Source of the DNA: Kumtagia ephedrae
GTDB lineage: Bacteria > Pseudomonadota > Alphaproteobacteria > Rhizobiales > Rhizobiaceae
Assembly (NCBI RefSeq): GCF_003012745.1
Contig: NZ_PXYK01000030.1
Location: forward strand, 1-64,000
Length of the DNA stretch: 64,000 nt
Direction of reading: 5' to 3'
Shown here: one piece after another, positions 8,760 to 17,935 of the stretch
Numbering within the stretch: the stretch's first letter is position 1
Layout of the letters: each line of letters opens with the position of its first letter
Translations under genes and position numbers: made by a program
Notes under the pieces: generated by a model
What the model was told of the DNA's origin: nothing
What the model saw: only the letters and a program-made list of their open reading frames with translations
Databases searched by the model: none

Positions 8760-10015
8760 TTGAACGGGCCGCTCTTGTAGTGGTCGGCGTAGAGTTTCGT
8801 GACGGCGTCGAACTCGGCCTTCCACGCCGCCGCGTCGGCATAGGCGGGGTTGAGCTTGTCCTGTCCGTCCTGGCCGGCCCACTGGGTGGCCGGATCGATC
8901 GGATAGATGTTGTTCTGCGGGTCCCAATTGTCGGGATTGAGCGTGCGGCTCATCTTCGCCCAGTCGAAGGGCAGCTCGGCGCCCTGGTAGATTTTCTCGT
9001 TGATGGAGGCGGCGGTTTCGGCGGTTGCCGTCAGCGACCCGGTGTAGAGCAGTCGCTCCGCCAGGCGGGGTTTCCAGCCGGACAGCGCATCGAACAGCGT
9101 CACGGCGGCGAAGCCGGCCTGGTAGGGCGCGAGCGAGGTGTTGGTGGCCACGAACTGCTCGCCCTTCGCGACCTCCTGAAGGCCTTCCGACAGGCCGTCG
9201 ATGCCCGCGATCTTCACGTTGGTCAGGTTGCGCTCCTTGAGCACGCTGAGGGCACCCAGCGCCATCGAGTCGTTTTGCGCGAACACCGCCTTCATGTTGG
9301 GATAGGCGGTGACCATGCTGAGCATGACGGTGCGCGCCTTCTCGCGGACCCAGTCGCCGCGCAGGCCGCCGACCAGCTTGATGCCCGGGAACTCGGCCGC
9401 CGCCTTCATCAGGCCGGCGGTGCGGGCATCGTCGGTGGGCGTGGCGAGGCCCTTGATGTGGACGACCTCGCCCTCGCCGCCGATCGACTTGAACAGTTCC
9501 TTGCCGACCTGGTAGCCGGCCTCGACGGAGTTGGCGGTCATGTAGTTGACGAAGTAGTCGCCGACGTCGGAGGGCGTGAACCAAGCCGGGATCTCCCAGA
9601 TCGCGGTGTAGTAGACCTTGTTCTCCTGGCAGAGCTTGGCGATCATCGGCACTTCGCCGGCGGCGACGACGGTGTTGATCAGCATGTTGACGCCCTGGGT
9701 CGGCAGGCCTCGCACCTGGCTGATCTCGCGGGCGGCGTCATTGTCGTGATAGAGCTCGACCTGTTCGACGTTGAGCGCCCCGGCGGTCGCCTTGAAGCCC
9801 TTGATGAAGGCTGCCCAATAGTCGTTGGCCGGCGTGGCGACGCAGGTGGCGGCCTTGCCGGCCGGCGCCGCGAACGCCCGATTGGCGAAGGCGCCCGCTG
9901 CCGCGCCGACGGGCACCGCGATGCCGGCGGCCGCCGCAAGCTGCATGAAGGCACGGCGCGACACCGAATTCCGGATTGCCGGAATGGCCCTGACGATATC
10001 CTCTTCCCGAGACAT
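8756..10015 (-). CDS. Sugar ABC transporter substrate-binding protein, Tat-exported
   Basis: A 419-aa periplasmic binding protein of the ribose/galactose class (type I fold, Peripla_BP_4). The N-terminus carries a twin-arginine signal SRRAFMQLAAAAG (about residues 19-31) and an AFA-AP cleavage region, so it is likely exported folded by Tat, which is less usual for this family. The ATG at 10015 is chosen because AAGGGGA lies 7 bases upstream. An earlier in-frame start at 10045 would run through an operator. It is the first gene of the operon, transcribed from the promoter near 10185-10213 with two LacI-type operators. Confidence 0.9.
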   Translation of the reverse strand: MSREEDIVRAIPAIRNSVSRRAFMQLAAAAGIAVPVGAAAGAFANRAFAAPAGKAATCVATPANDYWAAFIKGFKATAGALNVEQVELYHDNDAAREISQVRGLPTQGVNMLINTVVAAGEVPMIAKLCQENKVYYTAIWEIPAWFTPSDVGDYFVNYMTANSVEAGYQVGKELFKSIGGEGEVVHIKGLATPTDDARTAGLMKAAAEFPGIKLVGGLRGDWVREKARTVMLSMVTAYPNMKAVFAQNDSMALGALSVLKERNLTNVKIAGIDGLSEGLQEVAKGEQFVATNTSLAPYQAGFAAVTLFDALSGWKPRLAERLLYTGSLTATAETAASINEKIYQGAELPFDWAKMSRTLNPDNWDPQNNIYPIDPATQWAGQDGQDKLNPAYADAAAWKAEFDAVTKLYADHYKSGPFK

Positions 10016-10042
10016 GCTCACTCCCCTTGCTTTGTGGATCAA

Positions 10043-10052
10043 CAATCGATTG
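10043..10052. promoter_or_regulatory. LacI-type operator, proximal copy
   Basis: Perfect palindrome CAATCGATTG, 28 bases upstream of the binding-protein start codon and inside the predicted transcript leader. A second copy lies 168 bases upstream at 10211-10220. This two-site arrangement would suit DNA looping or a road-block by the LacI-family protein encoded next door. Confidence 0.75.
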
Positions 10053-10184
10053 CAGTATGTGTTGTGAAAACCCGCCGCAACCTCCCGAGAGCGATCAGGG
10101 TAACAATCGAATCGACCTGGTTTGCCAGACGCCGCTCCTTATCCAAGGTATTTCGGTTCCTCGGGAGGGCATGCGGTCCTGTAT

Positions 10185-10220
10185 TTTATGCTTACGAGAA
10201 GACGTGTTGTCAATCGATTG
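10185..10220 (-). promoter_or_regulatory. Promoter and overlapping LacI-type operator for the first importer operon
   Basis: On the minus strand: TTGACA (10208-10213), 17-base spacer, CATAAA (10185-10190). The operator CAATCGATTG (10211-10220) overlaps the -35 box, so bound repressor would block RNA polymerase. The site, TTGTCAATCGATTGCAAAG, is identical over 19 bases to the reverse complement of the site before the other operon at 11657. Confidence 0.8.
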
Positions 10221-10388
10221 CAAAGATTCTCATATCGGTAATGTCCTCGCTTCGGCATCGCTCAGCCCGGAATCCTGGATGTGTCGCGCCGAGAGCGGCG
10301 TTGACGGGCTTCATCGTCGGTAGGTCGGACCGCGTCCGCGGCGGCGGCCTTCAGGCTGGTTGAGGACATGGATTGCCGAGCGAAATGA

Positions 10389-11399
10389 CTACGAAGAAGC
10401 CCTTACGATCAGCGATGGGGTGAACGACCGGCTCTCGACCGTGTAGCCGGGATTGCCGATCAGGTTGCGCACGAGCTCGCCCGCGTGCCGGCTGACCTCC
10501 TCGACCGGATAGTCGACCGTCGACAGCGGCACCGCCAGCACGCGCGACAGATGCGTGTTGTTGAACCCGACGATGGCCAGGTCGGCGGGGTAGCGCAGCC
10601 CGCGATGGCGCATCGCCTCGATGATGCCGAGGGCGAGCGCGTCGTTGTGGGCGAACACGGCGGTCGGCCGCGGGCTGGCCGCCAGCAGGGCGTCGAGGGC
10701 GCGCTTGCCGGCGGCTGATGTGGCGTTGTCGGCGAACACGCCGTGGGGAATCTCGGCGATGCCGCGGTCCCGGCACACTTCCGAAAAACCGCGTGCCCGC
10801 TGCTTGAAGGTGGCGGCCATCGGCGGGCCCTGGACCTGGCAGACCACCTTGTGGCCGCGATCGGCGAAGTGCGTGGCAACCATGGCGCCGCCGGCGCGGT
10901 CGTCGCAGAGTGCTGACGGGAAGCTTGCACCGGAGATCGCACGGATAGCCAGGACGACCGGCGCCTCCTTGGCCGCGTCGCGCAGCACGTCGGCATCGGT
11001 CTCGGTGGAGGCCAGCGAGACGATGGCGTCGACGCGGCGCGACAGGAAGGTCTGCACGAGGTGGCGCGTCGCCCCCGACTGGTCGAGCGTCTCGGCGATC
11101 AGCGGCGTCAGCGGCGGCACGACGCGCTGGTCGAGATGCCGGAACATCGTGCGGATGACGTTGATGAAGGTCTCGTTGCCGAGATCGGGCACGAGGACGC
11201 CCACCGTGTGCGAGCGTCCGCGCCGCAGCGAGGCAGCGGTCAGGTCGGGCCGGTAGCCGGCGGCGCGCGCTTCCTCGCGGATGCGCTCGCGGGTTTCGGC
11301 CGCGACCAGATGGGCCTTGTCCTCGCTGAGCGCGCGCGAGATCGTCGAGCGGTCGACCCCGAGCTTGCGCGCCAGTTCGCGCATGTTGAGCCGTGTCAT
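10389..11399 (-). CDS. LacI-family transcriptional regulator
   Basis: A 336-aa repressor-type regulator. It has an N-terminal helix-turn-helix and hinge (NMRELARKLGVDRSTISRAL, about residues 5-24, with the hinge near ASLRRGRSHTVGVLVPD), followed by a periplasmic-binding-protein-like effector domain. It sits between two sugar importer operons, and the palindromic operators CAATCGATTG before both make it the obvious local regulator. The ligand is presumably the imported sugar or an early intermediate. The start is at 11399, though an internal ATG 15 bases later (MRELARK) would also keep the domain intact. No operator was seen in its own immediate upstream region other than the one at 11657, about 260 bases away. 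Confidence 0.93.
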   Translation of the reverse strand: MTRLNMRELARKLGVDRSTISRALSEDKAHLVAAETRERIREEARAAGYRPDLTAASLRRGRSHTVGVLVPDLGNETFINVIRTMFRHLDQRVVPPLTPLIAETLDQSGATRHLVQTFLSRRVDAIVSLASTETDADVLRDAAKEAPVVLAIRAISGASFPSALCDDRAGGAMVATHFADRGHKVVCQVQGPPMAATFKQRARGFSEVCRDRGIAEIPHGVFADNATSAAGKRALDALLAASPRPTAVFAHNDALALGIIEAMRHRGLRYPADLAIVGFNNTHLSRVLAVPLSTVDYPVEEVSRHAGELVRNLIGNPGYTVESRSFTPSLIVRASS

Positions 11400-11719
11400 G
11401 CCCGCTGGGGCCTCTCGCTAACGCATTGCCCGCACGCGATGTTTCGTTCCGCCATCGGCGTCTTCCTTTTCTCCCGGCTCGCCGGCGACAGGCGGCCGGG
11501 CCGGCTTGCTACCACAGGTGGATTTTTCATTTTGAACATATTTTTCCCCCGCAGCCATCCTGCTGGGGCTTACCCTCGCGTCCATCCGATTTCATGCCCT
11601 TCGCGGCCCTGAACCCGCAGGGTAACAAGTTCGACGAGCGCACGAAACATCCTTTGCAATCGATTGACAAGCGTTTTCTTGCGGATTAATCAGTCCCGCA
11701 TCCACTTTGGGAGGAACGG
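11400..11719. other. Divergent promoter region between the LacI gene and the second importer operon
   Basis: These 320 bases hold the rightward promoter/operator (11657-11692) and presumably the regulator's own promoter. The sequence around 11510-11560 is locally AT-rich (TTTTTCATTTTGAAC...). No gene was recognised. Confidence 0.6.
11657..11692 (+). promoter_or_regulatory. Promoter and overlapping LacI-type operator for the second importer operon
   Basis: TTGACA (11664-11669), 17-base spacer, TAATCA (11687-11692), with the operator CAATCGATTG (11657-11666) overlapping the -35 box. Transcription would start near 11699, about 20 bases before the binding-protein ATG. The geometry matches the leftward promoter at 10185-10220, so both operons should respond together. 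Confidence 0.85.
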
Positions 11720-12841
11720 ATGGATACGAACAGTCTGGCGCGCTTCGCCATTGCCTTCGCCCTGACGACCGCAGCCGTGCCCGCCCTGGCGCAGGCGCCG
11801 GACGGAAAGCTCGACGGCGAGGGCAAGGAAATCGTCGTGCTCATGCCGAGCCGCAGCAACGCCTATCTGGCGCAGTGGATCCGCGGCGCGGAGAAGAGCG
11901 CGGCCGAGGCCAACTACAAGCTGACGGTCATCGAGAACAATTTCGACCAGACCGAGCAGGATGCCCAGACGCAGCAGCGTATCGGCTCGGCCAGCCAGCC
12001 GGCCGCCTATGTGTGGTGGCCGGCCGACAACCAGGCGGGACTGGCGACGCTGCGGCGCCTCAGCCGCACCGGCGTGCCGGTGTTCCAGGTCAACCAGGCG
12101 CTGCGCCCCGAGGCCGAGGACCTGGTCGTCGCCTATGCCGGCGTCGACGACTTCTTCAACGGCCAGGTGGCGGGCAAGAACGCCATCGCCGCGCGCGACG
12201 CCTATGTGGCGGCCGGCGGCAAGCTTGCGAGCGACGGCGGCAATCTGGTCATGCTGAAATTCATCCCCGGCTATTCCGCCGGCGACGACCGCGAGGCCGG
12301 CTTCCTGGAGGCAACCAAGGACAAGCCCTTCAACGTCATCGCCACCGAATATGCCGGCTTCGACAACGCCAGCGGCTACAAGGCGATGAGCCAGCTCATC
12401 CCCAGCATCCGCGGCAAGGGCGTGAACTTCGTCTACGGCCTGTCGGACGGGCCGGTGACCGGCGCGGTGCAGGCGCTGGAGGAGGTCGGCCTGGTGCCCG
12501 GCAAGGACGTCTATCTGGTCAGCGCCACCTGCATCGCCGACATCTCGGCCATCCAGACCGCCAAGGAGTTCGCCACCGGTGTGCAGGCCGCGGGGCTCGA
12601 AGGCTGGTTCTCGCTCAACGTGGTCGCCCGCTACTTCGAATACGGACAGCAGGTGACGGAGGGCCAGTATGTCGCGCCGGACACGGCCGACGCGCGGCCC
12701 GAGTTCAACTTCGCGCCGAGCAAGATCAACATCATCCCGAACCCGCAGGTCGTCGTCGGCACCGACAAGGACAAGGCGGGCGAGGTGCTCTCGAGTTTCA
12801 AGCTGTGGGGCGAGACCTTCCAGGACCACTGCGTCTACTGA
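11720..12841 (+). CDS. Sugar ABC transporter substrate-binding protein (second importer)
   Basis: A 373-aa periplasmic binding protein of the ribose-binding (Peripla_BP_4) class. A Sec signal peptide is visible (hydrophobic 9-20, cleavage after PALAQA, about residue 26), unlike the Tat signal of the first importer's protein. The mature start GKEIVVLMPSRSNAYLAQWI is the typical first beta-strand and ligand loop. A GGGAGGA ribosome site precedes the ATG. It is the first gene of the rightward LacI-controlled run. A small stem-loop (12857-12877) follows in the gap before the ATPase gene and may raise the level of the binding protein relative to the membrane parts. Confidence 0.9.
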   Translation: MDTNSLARFAIAFALTTAAVPALAQAPDGKLDGEGKEIVVLMPSRSNAYLAQWIRGAEKSAAEANYKLTVIENNFDQTEQDAQTQQRIGSASQPAAYVWWPADNQAGLATLRRLSRTGVPVFQVNQALRPEAEDLVVAYAGVDDFFNGQVAGKNAIAARDAYVAAGGKLASDGGNLVMLKFIPGYSAGDDREAGFLEATKDKPFNVIATEYAGFDNASGYKAMSQLIPSIRGKGVNFVYGLSDGPVTGAVQALEEVGLVPGKDVYLVSATCIADISAIQTAKEFATGVQAAGLEGWFSLNVVARYFEYGQQVTEGQYVAPDTADARPEFNFAPSKINIIPNPQVVVGTDKDKAGEVLSSFKLWGETFQDHCVY

Positions 12842-12856
12842 ACGCACTCCCGAGCG

Positions 12857-12877
12857 GGACGGGCCCAGGGTCCGTCC
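12857..12877 (+). other. Intercistronic stem-loop after the binding-protein gene
   Basis: GGACGG (12857-12862) pairs with CCGTCC (12872-12877) around a 9-base loop in the 97-base gap between binding protein and ATPase. There is no T-tract. Such stems commonly protect the upstream mRNA, and that role is inferred here. Confidence 0.35.
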
Positions 12878-12938
12878 GCCCCGCGATCGACGGCGCCGGG
12901 TGCGGCGCCCCGACCAGCCAGACAGCGGCACGAAAAGC

Positions 12939-14405
12939 ATGTTGGAAATCAGCGGCCTATCGAAGTCCTACGGACCGGTCCATGCGCTGACGGATGTGAG
13001 CTTCCGGGCGGAGCGCGGCAAGGTCACGGCGCTGCTCGGCGAGAACGGCGCCGGCAAGTCGACGCTGGTCAAGATCCTGTCCGGGCTGATCGCGCCGACT
13101 GGGGGCAGCATCCGCCTGGACGGCGAGAAGGTGGATCTGTCCACGCCCGGGCGGGCCGGACGTTCCGGCGTGGCGGTGGTGCAGCAGGAAATCAGCGTGC
13201 TGCCGAACCTCAGCGTGGCGGAGAACTTCATGCTGGCGCAGCCGTCGCGCTGGCTGTCGCGCCGGACGGCACCGGCGCTCTGCAGGCCCTATCTGCAACG
13301 CCTCGGCCTCGGCCATGTCGACCCGGCGAGATCCGTCGGGGAGCTGACCATCGGTGAGCGGCAACTCGTCGAGATCGCCCGCATGCTGGCGCAGGACGCA
13401 CGGGTGCTCGTCCTCGACGAGCCGACCGCCGCGCTGGCCGACAGCGACATCGCGCTGGTGCATGAGGCGGTGCGCCGGCTGGCGCGGGAAGGCAATGTCG
13501 TCCTCTACATCACCCACCGGCTGAACGAGCTTGACGAGATCTGCGACCAGGCGGTGGTGCTGCGCAACGGCCGCCTCGCCGACCATTTTTCCACCGGAGA
13601 TGCGACCATAACGCGGGTCGTCCACGCCATGATCGGGCGAAATCTGGATGAACTTTACCCGAATTCCGGTCTGTCCGGGAGAAAACCCGGCGCGCAGCCG
13701 GCGGTCAGCCTGAGGGGAGTTACCACCGCCGGGCTGGCGTCTCCCGTCGGCCTCGATCTGCGGCCGGGCGAGGTGGTCGCCACCTGCGGACAACTCGGCA
13801 GTGGGTTCGTCGAGCCGCTGCGGGCGATCGCCGGCGTCAGTCCGGTCACCGCCGGCAGCATCGCCTTCGACTCCGAGCGTACCAAGGCGGGCGTCGCCTA
13901 TTGCTCCGACGATCGGCAGCTCGACGGCTTCTTCCGCGACCTGCCGGTATGGGAGAACCTGAGCGCGCCGGGCCTCGCCGCCTCTGGTCTCTGGGGCATC
14001 GCCAGCGCCTCAAAACTGCGCCGCGCCGTCGAGGGTATCGCCGAGCGCATGACCATCCTGCCGGCCTATCGCGAACGTCCGGTGCGGGCGCTGTCGGGCG
14101 GCAACGCCCAGAAAGTGTCGATCGGCAAATGGCTCTCCAACAATCCGCGCGTGCTGCTTTTGGAGGAGCCGACGCGCGGCGTCGATGTCGGCGCCCGCGC
14201 CGAAATATACCGGCTGCTGCGCGCGCTTGCCGACGAGGGGCTGGCGGTGCTGTTCGCCAGCACCGATCTCGACGAGGTTCTGGGTTTCGGCGAGCGCGTG
14301 CTCGTCTTCCACGGCAACCGACTGGTGCACGAAGCGCCGTCGCGGACGTTCTCCCGCGACGGGCTCGCCAAATGGATCACACATGGCGGACTTGAGCGTG
14401 AATGA
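12939..14405 (+). CDS. Sugar ABC transporter double ATPase (second importer)
   Basis: A 488-aa RbsA/MglA-type ATPase. The first module is complete: Walker A GENGAGKST, signature LTIGERQLVEIAR, Walker B LVLDEPTAAL, H-loop ITHR. The second module is degenerate at Walker A (GQLGSGFVE, with no Lys) but keeps signature LSGGNAQKVSIGK and Walker B LLLEEPTRGVDVG. This asymmetry is normal for the family and contrasts with the first importer's ATPase. The ATG at 12939 starts MLEISGLSKSYG. The 3' end overlaps the next permease by 23 bases. Confidence 0.92.
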   Translation: MLEISGLSKSYGPVHALTDVSFRAERGKVTALLGENGAGKSTLVKILSGLIAPTGGSIRLDGEKVDLSTPGRAGRSGVAVVQQEISVLPNLSVAENFMLAQPSRWLSRRTAPALCRPYLQRLGLGHVDPARSVGELTIGERQLVEIARMLAQDARVLVLDEPTAALADSDIALVHEAVRRLAREGNVVLYITHRLNELDEICDQAVVLRNGRLADHFSTGDATITRVVHAMIGRNLDELYPNSGLSGRKPGAQPAVSLRGVTTAGLASPVGLDLRPGEVVATCGQLGSGFVEPLRAIAGVSPVTAGSIAFDSERTKAGVAYCSDDRQLDGFFRDLPVWENLSAPGLAASGLWGIASASKLRRAVEGIAERMTILPAYRERPVRALSGGNAQKVSIGKWLSNNPRVLLLEEPTRGVDVGARAEIYRLLRALADEGLAVLFASTDLDEVLGFGERVLVFHGNRLVHEAPSRTFSRDGLAKWITHGGLERE

Positions 14406-15378
14406 CGTCGCGGCACGGCAGGGTTCGGCGCAGCCGGCAAAGGGCGGCGGGCGCGCCTGGCTGCGCCGCGCCGCGCCGTTCCTGCCAATCCTCGCTCTGG
14501 CCGGCGTCGCGGCGCTAACTGTTGACGGCTTCGGCACCGCGCCCAACCTGATCGCCGTCGTGCAGGCCTCGGCCATCACCGGCATCGCCGCCATCGGTAC
14601 CGCCGCGATCACCATCAGCGGCAAGTTTGTCAGCCTGGCGATCGAGCAGCAGGCTGTGACGGCGGCCTATATCTTCGCCGCGGCCGTCTCGGCCGGCCAG
14701 CCGGCCCTCGTCGCGGTGCTGCTGGCCTTCGCCGCCGCCGTCCTGCTCGGCGGTGCGCAGGGCTATCTGGTGTCGCGCGGCCTCAATCCGATCGTCACGA
14801 CGCTCGCCTTCGGCTCCGTGCTGTTCGGCTCCGTGGTGATGCTGGCCGACAACCGCACCATCACGCTCAGCCCCAACCCCATCGCCTGGCTGGGCGGCGG
14901 CACCACCTTCGGCATTCCCAACCAGGCGATCGTCTTCGCCGTGCTGCTGGTGCTCGGCTCGTTGTTCCTGTCGCGCACCAAACTCGGGCGGCAGATGGTT
15001 CTGACCGGGGCCAATGCGCGCGCCGCCGACCTGGTCGGCGTGCCGACGCGGCGCATCGTCGTGTTCGCCTTCGTCGCCGCCGCACTTGCGGCAGCCCTGG
15101 TCGGCATCCTGGTGGTCGGCCAGGTCTCGCAGGCCAAGAGCGACATGTTCCGCGGCCTCACCATCGACGTGGTCGCCGCCATCCTGGTCGGCGGCATCGC
15201 CATCCAGGGCGGGGAAGGGCAGCTCTGGCGCGCCGGTTTCGGCGCCATCGTGCTCACCATGCTCGGCAACATCATGCTGCTGCTCGGCATCGACGCCGGC
15301 GTGCGCGATCTGATCAAAGGTCTGCTGGCGGGCGGCGTGCTGTTGTCGATGACGCTGCTGAAGGCGCGCAACCCATGA
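14383..15378 (+). CDS. Sugar ABC transporter permease, first of two (second importer)
   Basis: A 331-aa RbsC-type membrane protein (BPD_transp_2). It has a short cytoplasmic N-terminus, many Ala/Leu/Val helices, the ITISGKFVSLAIEQQAV segment in place of the more usual IDLSVG region, and the late GGIAIQGGEGQ loop that faces the ATPase. The start is uncertain: the ATG at 14383 overlaps the ATPase gene by 23 bases and has no clear ribosome site, and the in-frame GTG at 14398 is an alternative. The stop overlaps the second permease start (ATGA), so a heterodimeric channel is likely. Confidence 0.88.
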   Translation: MADLSVNDVAARQGSAQPAKGGGRAWLRRAAPFLPILALAGVAALTVDGFGTAPNLIAVVQASAITGIAAIGTAAITISGKFVSLAIEQQAVTAAYIFAAAVSAGQPALVAVLLAFAAAVLLGGAQGYLVSRGLNPIVTTLAFGSVLFGSVVMLADNRTITLSPNPIAWLGGGTTFGIPNQAIVFAVLLVLGSLFLSRTKLGRQMVLTGANARAADLVGVPTRRIVVFAFVAAALAAALVGILVVGQVSQAKSDMFRGLTIDVVAAILVGGIAIQGGEGQLWRAGFGAIVLTMLGNIMLLLGIDAGVRDLIKGLLAGGVLLSMTLLKARNP

Positions 15379-16334
15379 CCAGGCTGCTCGATCTCGACGC
15401 CGGCTTCAAGGTCAGGCTTGCCGTCTGCGCCGTCCTGCTGGTCGTGCTGTCGGCCACCGTCCCGGGCTTCGCCACGATCTCCAACGCCGCCTCGATCACC
15501 GAGAACATCGGGCTGATCGCGCTGGTCGGCACCGGCATCATGCTGACCATGGTGGTTGGGCAGCTCGACCTCGCCGTCGCCTCGGTCGCCGCCGTCGCCG
15601 CGATCATGGCGCTGTCGCTGGCGGAAACCTCGCTGACGCTCGGCATCGTCGTCGCCCTGCTGACGGCGGGCCTCTACGGCGCCGTCATCGGCTACGTCAT
15701 CGACCGCACCGGCGTGAACTCGCTGGTTCTCACGGTCTGCATGCTGATCGCTTTGCGCGGCCTGGCGCTGGTGCTCGCGCCGAAACGTCCGGCGATCCTG
15801 CCGGGGGACCTCTTCCACATTTCGGACGCGCTGGTCATTCCGTGGGGACCGGTGACGCTGCTCGGCATCATCGGTTTCGCCATCGTGCTGGCCGTCGGCT
15901 GGCTGATGCGCAACAGCAAGCTCGGGCTCTCCATGTATGCCGTGGGCGGCAATGTCGAGCGGGCGCGGGGTTCCGGCGTGTCGACCACACGGGTCTACAT
16001 GGCCGCCTTCGCCGGCTCGGCGATGCTCGGCGCCACGGCCGGCATCCTCGCCGCGCTGCGCTCCGGCTCCGCGTCCGGCATCGGCTTCGACGGCTTCCTG
16101 CTGGCCGGCATCACCGTCGCGGTGGTCGGCGGCGTGCCGCTGGAGGGCGGGCGCGGCACTATCGTCAACGTGCTGCTCGGCGCGCTCATCATCCGGCTGA
16201 TCTCGTCGGCGGTGGCGCTCGGCGGCATTCCGGGATCGTTCGAGAGCATCGTGACCGGCGCCATCCTGCTGGCGATGCTCCTGCTAGACTATCAGCTACG
16301 CCGCAAGGGAAGGACGCGCCATGCGCATGCCTGA
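15375..16334 (+). CDS. Sugar ABC transporter permease, second of two (second importer)
   Basis: A 319-aa RbsC-type permease. The family landmark MVVGQLDLAVASVAAVAA lies near residues 59-76, and the ATPase-facing loop GGVPLEGGRG near 250. The tail is basic. The start overlaps the previous permease stop by 4 bases. With the preceding permease, ATPase and binding protein it completes a second sugar importer under the same LacI-type operator. Confidence 0.9.
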   Translation: MTRLLDLDAGFKVRLAVCAVLLVVLSATVPGFATISNAASITENIGLIALVGTGIMLTMVVGQLDLAVASVAAVAAIMALSLAETSLTLGIVVALLTAGLYGAVIGYVIDRTGVNSLVLTVCMLIALRGLALVLAPKRPAILPGDLFHISDALVIPWGPVTLLGIIGFAIVLAVGWLMRNSKLGLSMYAVGGNVERARGSGVSTTRVYMAAFAGSAMLGATAGILAALRSGSASGIGFDGFLLAGITVAVVGGVPLEGGRGTIVNVLLGALIIRLISSAVALGGIPGSFESIVTGAILLAMLLLDYQLRRKGRTRHAHA

Positions 16335-16379
16335 CGGGCGGACGGACCAGTATCCGAAATTTCGAGAGGAGAAGAGAAG

Positions 16380-17165
16380 ATGAGCACACAAGGGAAGGGC
16401 GCCGTCGTCACCGGCGCCGCCAGAGGCATTGGCCGGCAGATCGCCACGGCGCTGATGGAGGACGGCTACGGCGTCGTCATCGCCGACATCGATCCGGAAG
16501 TCGGCGGCCGCACTGTCGCCGAACTCGGCAAGGCGCATCCGGACCGCGTCGTCTTCGCCAGGGTCGACGTGACCAGCCGGGACGACCAGAAGGCCGCGAT
16601 CGCCATCTGCCGCAAGCAGTTCGGCGGCATCTCGGTGATGGTCAACAATGCCGGCTTCAACAAGCCCGAGCCTTTCCTGGAGGCGACAGAGAAAACCTGG
16701 CACGCGATCATGAACGTCAACGCGCTGGGCGTGCTGATCGGCATCCAGGAAGCCGCCAAGGCGATGATCGCGGACGGCACCAGGGGCAAGATCATCAACA
16801 CCGCCTCGATCGCCGGGCGCACCGGCTTTGCCGACTTCGCGCCCTATTCGGCGAGCAAGGCGGCAGTGATCAGCCTGACCCAGGCGGCGGCGCGCGCGCT
16901 CGCCGGCAAGGGCATCACCGTCAACGCCTTCGGCCCGGGCGTCGTCGACACGCCGCTGTGGGAAAAGCTCGACGCCGACCTCTTGGCCATGGGCGCCAGC
17001 TCGGCGCCGGGCGAGGCGATGAACTCGCTGGCCAGCCAGATCCTGCTCGGCCGCGTCGCCAAGCCGTCGGACGTCGTCGGCACGGTGCGTTTCCTGTGGT
17101 CGCAGCAGTCGGATTACATGACCGGTCAGGTCCTGCTGATCGACGGCGGGATGATCCTGCAATGA
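16380..17165 (+). CDS. Short-chain dehydrogenase/reductase
   Basis: A 261-aa classical SDR. The NAD(P) motif TGAARGIG is at residues 11-18, an Asp (VIADID) at the end of the second strand suggests NAD(H), NNAG follows strand 4, and the active site is Ser (NTASIAG) with YSASK (Tyr156, Lys160). GAGAGGAGAAG precedes the ATG. It follows the two permeases and overlaps the next SDR by 4 bases (ATGA), so it probably oxidises the imported polyol or sugar. It resembles polyol/acetoin-diol dehydrogenases in general layout, but the substrate is not determined. Confidence 0.9.
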   Translation: MSTQGKGAVVTGAARGIGRQIATALMEDGYGVVIADIDPEVGGRTVAELGKAHPDRVVFARVDVTSRDDQKAAIAICRKQFGGISVMVNNAGFNKPEPFLEATEKTWHAIMNVNALGVLIGIQEAAKAMIADGTRGKIINTASIAGRTGFADFAPYSASKAAVISLTQAAARALAGKGITVNAFGPGVVDTPLWEKLDADLLAMGASSAPGEAMNSLASQILLGRVAKPSDVVGTVRFLWSQQSDYMTGQVLLIDGGMILQ

Positions 17166-17935
17166 GCGCGCGCACCGGAGTTCTGACGGGCGCCGCCGGC
17201 GGCATCGGCCGCGCCACCGCCGAGCGGCTGGCCAGGGACGGCTTTTCGCTGGTTCTGGTCGACCTCACCGACAAGGTGAAGGAGGTGGCGCGGGAAGTCG
17301 CCGCCTCCACCGGGGCGACGGTGGTCGGCGTTTCCGCCGACATCACCGACCCGGCGCACTACGGCGCCATCGACAGGGAGATCGCGGCGATCGGCGCGCC
17401 GCTGAAATTCCTCGGCCTGGTCGCCGGCGTGCTGCAGAAGGTCGGCTCGATCGAGACGCTCGACGTCGAGGAATGGGACCGCGTCTTCAACATCAACCTG
17501 CGCGCCAACCTCTTGCTGATGAAACACTTCATCCCGGCGCTCAGGGCAGCCGACGGCGCCTCGATCGTCACGGTGTCGAGCTGGTACGGCAAGAGCGGGC
17601 ACGGCTTCTTCGGCGCCTACTGCGCGTCCAAGGCTGGCGTCATCTCGCTCACCCACACGGCCGCCGCCGAGCTTGCTGGCGACAAGATCCGCGTCAACTC
17701 GGTGGCGCCGGGCAACGTCGCGACCTCCATGCATCTCGACGCCCTGCACGAGGAGGCGGCCAAGCGCGGCGTCACTTTCGAGGCGATGAAGAAAACCGAA
17801 TGGGACAAGATCCCGGTCGGCCGCGCCGCCGAGCCGTCGGAGATCGCCTCGGCGATTTCCTTCCTCGCCGGCCCGGACGGCTCCTATCTCACCGGCGCCA
17901 CCATCGACGTGAACGGCGGGTGCCTGTTCTCATGA
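17162..17935 (+). CDS. Short-chain dehydrogenase/reductase
   Basis: A 257-aa classical SDR with TGAAGGIG at residues 9-16, Asp (LVDLTD) suggesting NAD(H), and catalytic Ser (TVSSWYG) with YCASK. The usual NNAG is replaced by GLVAGV, so strand 4 is atypical. The last residues (DVNGGCLFS) are the standard SDR C-terminal pattern. It overlaps both neighbours by 4 bases (ATGA), which is strong evidence for a coupled pathway with the preceding SDR and the following fused E1 enzyme. Confidence 0.9.
   Translation: MSARTGVLTGAAGGIGRATAERLARDGFSLVLVDLTDKVKEVAREVAASTGATVVGVSADITDPAHYGAIDREIAAIGAPLKFLGLVAGVLQKVGSIETLDVEEWDRVFNINLRANLLLMKHFIPALRAADGASIVTVSSWYGKSGHGFFGAYCASKAGVISLTHTAAAELAGDKIRVNSVAPGNVATSMHLDALHEEAAKRGVTFEAMKKTEWDKIPVGRAAEPSEIASAISFLAGPDGSYLTGATIDVNGGCLFS

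Larger units (their letters stand above)
10016..10388. other. Regulatory intergenic region (373 bases)
   Basis: This stretch separates the lacI-type gene from the downstream importer operon. It contains the leftward promoter and two CAATCGATTG operators described in their own entries. Between about 10065 and 10180 I see no gene and no strong hairpin. It would be a transcribed leader of about 160 bases. Confidence 0.7.
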
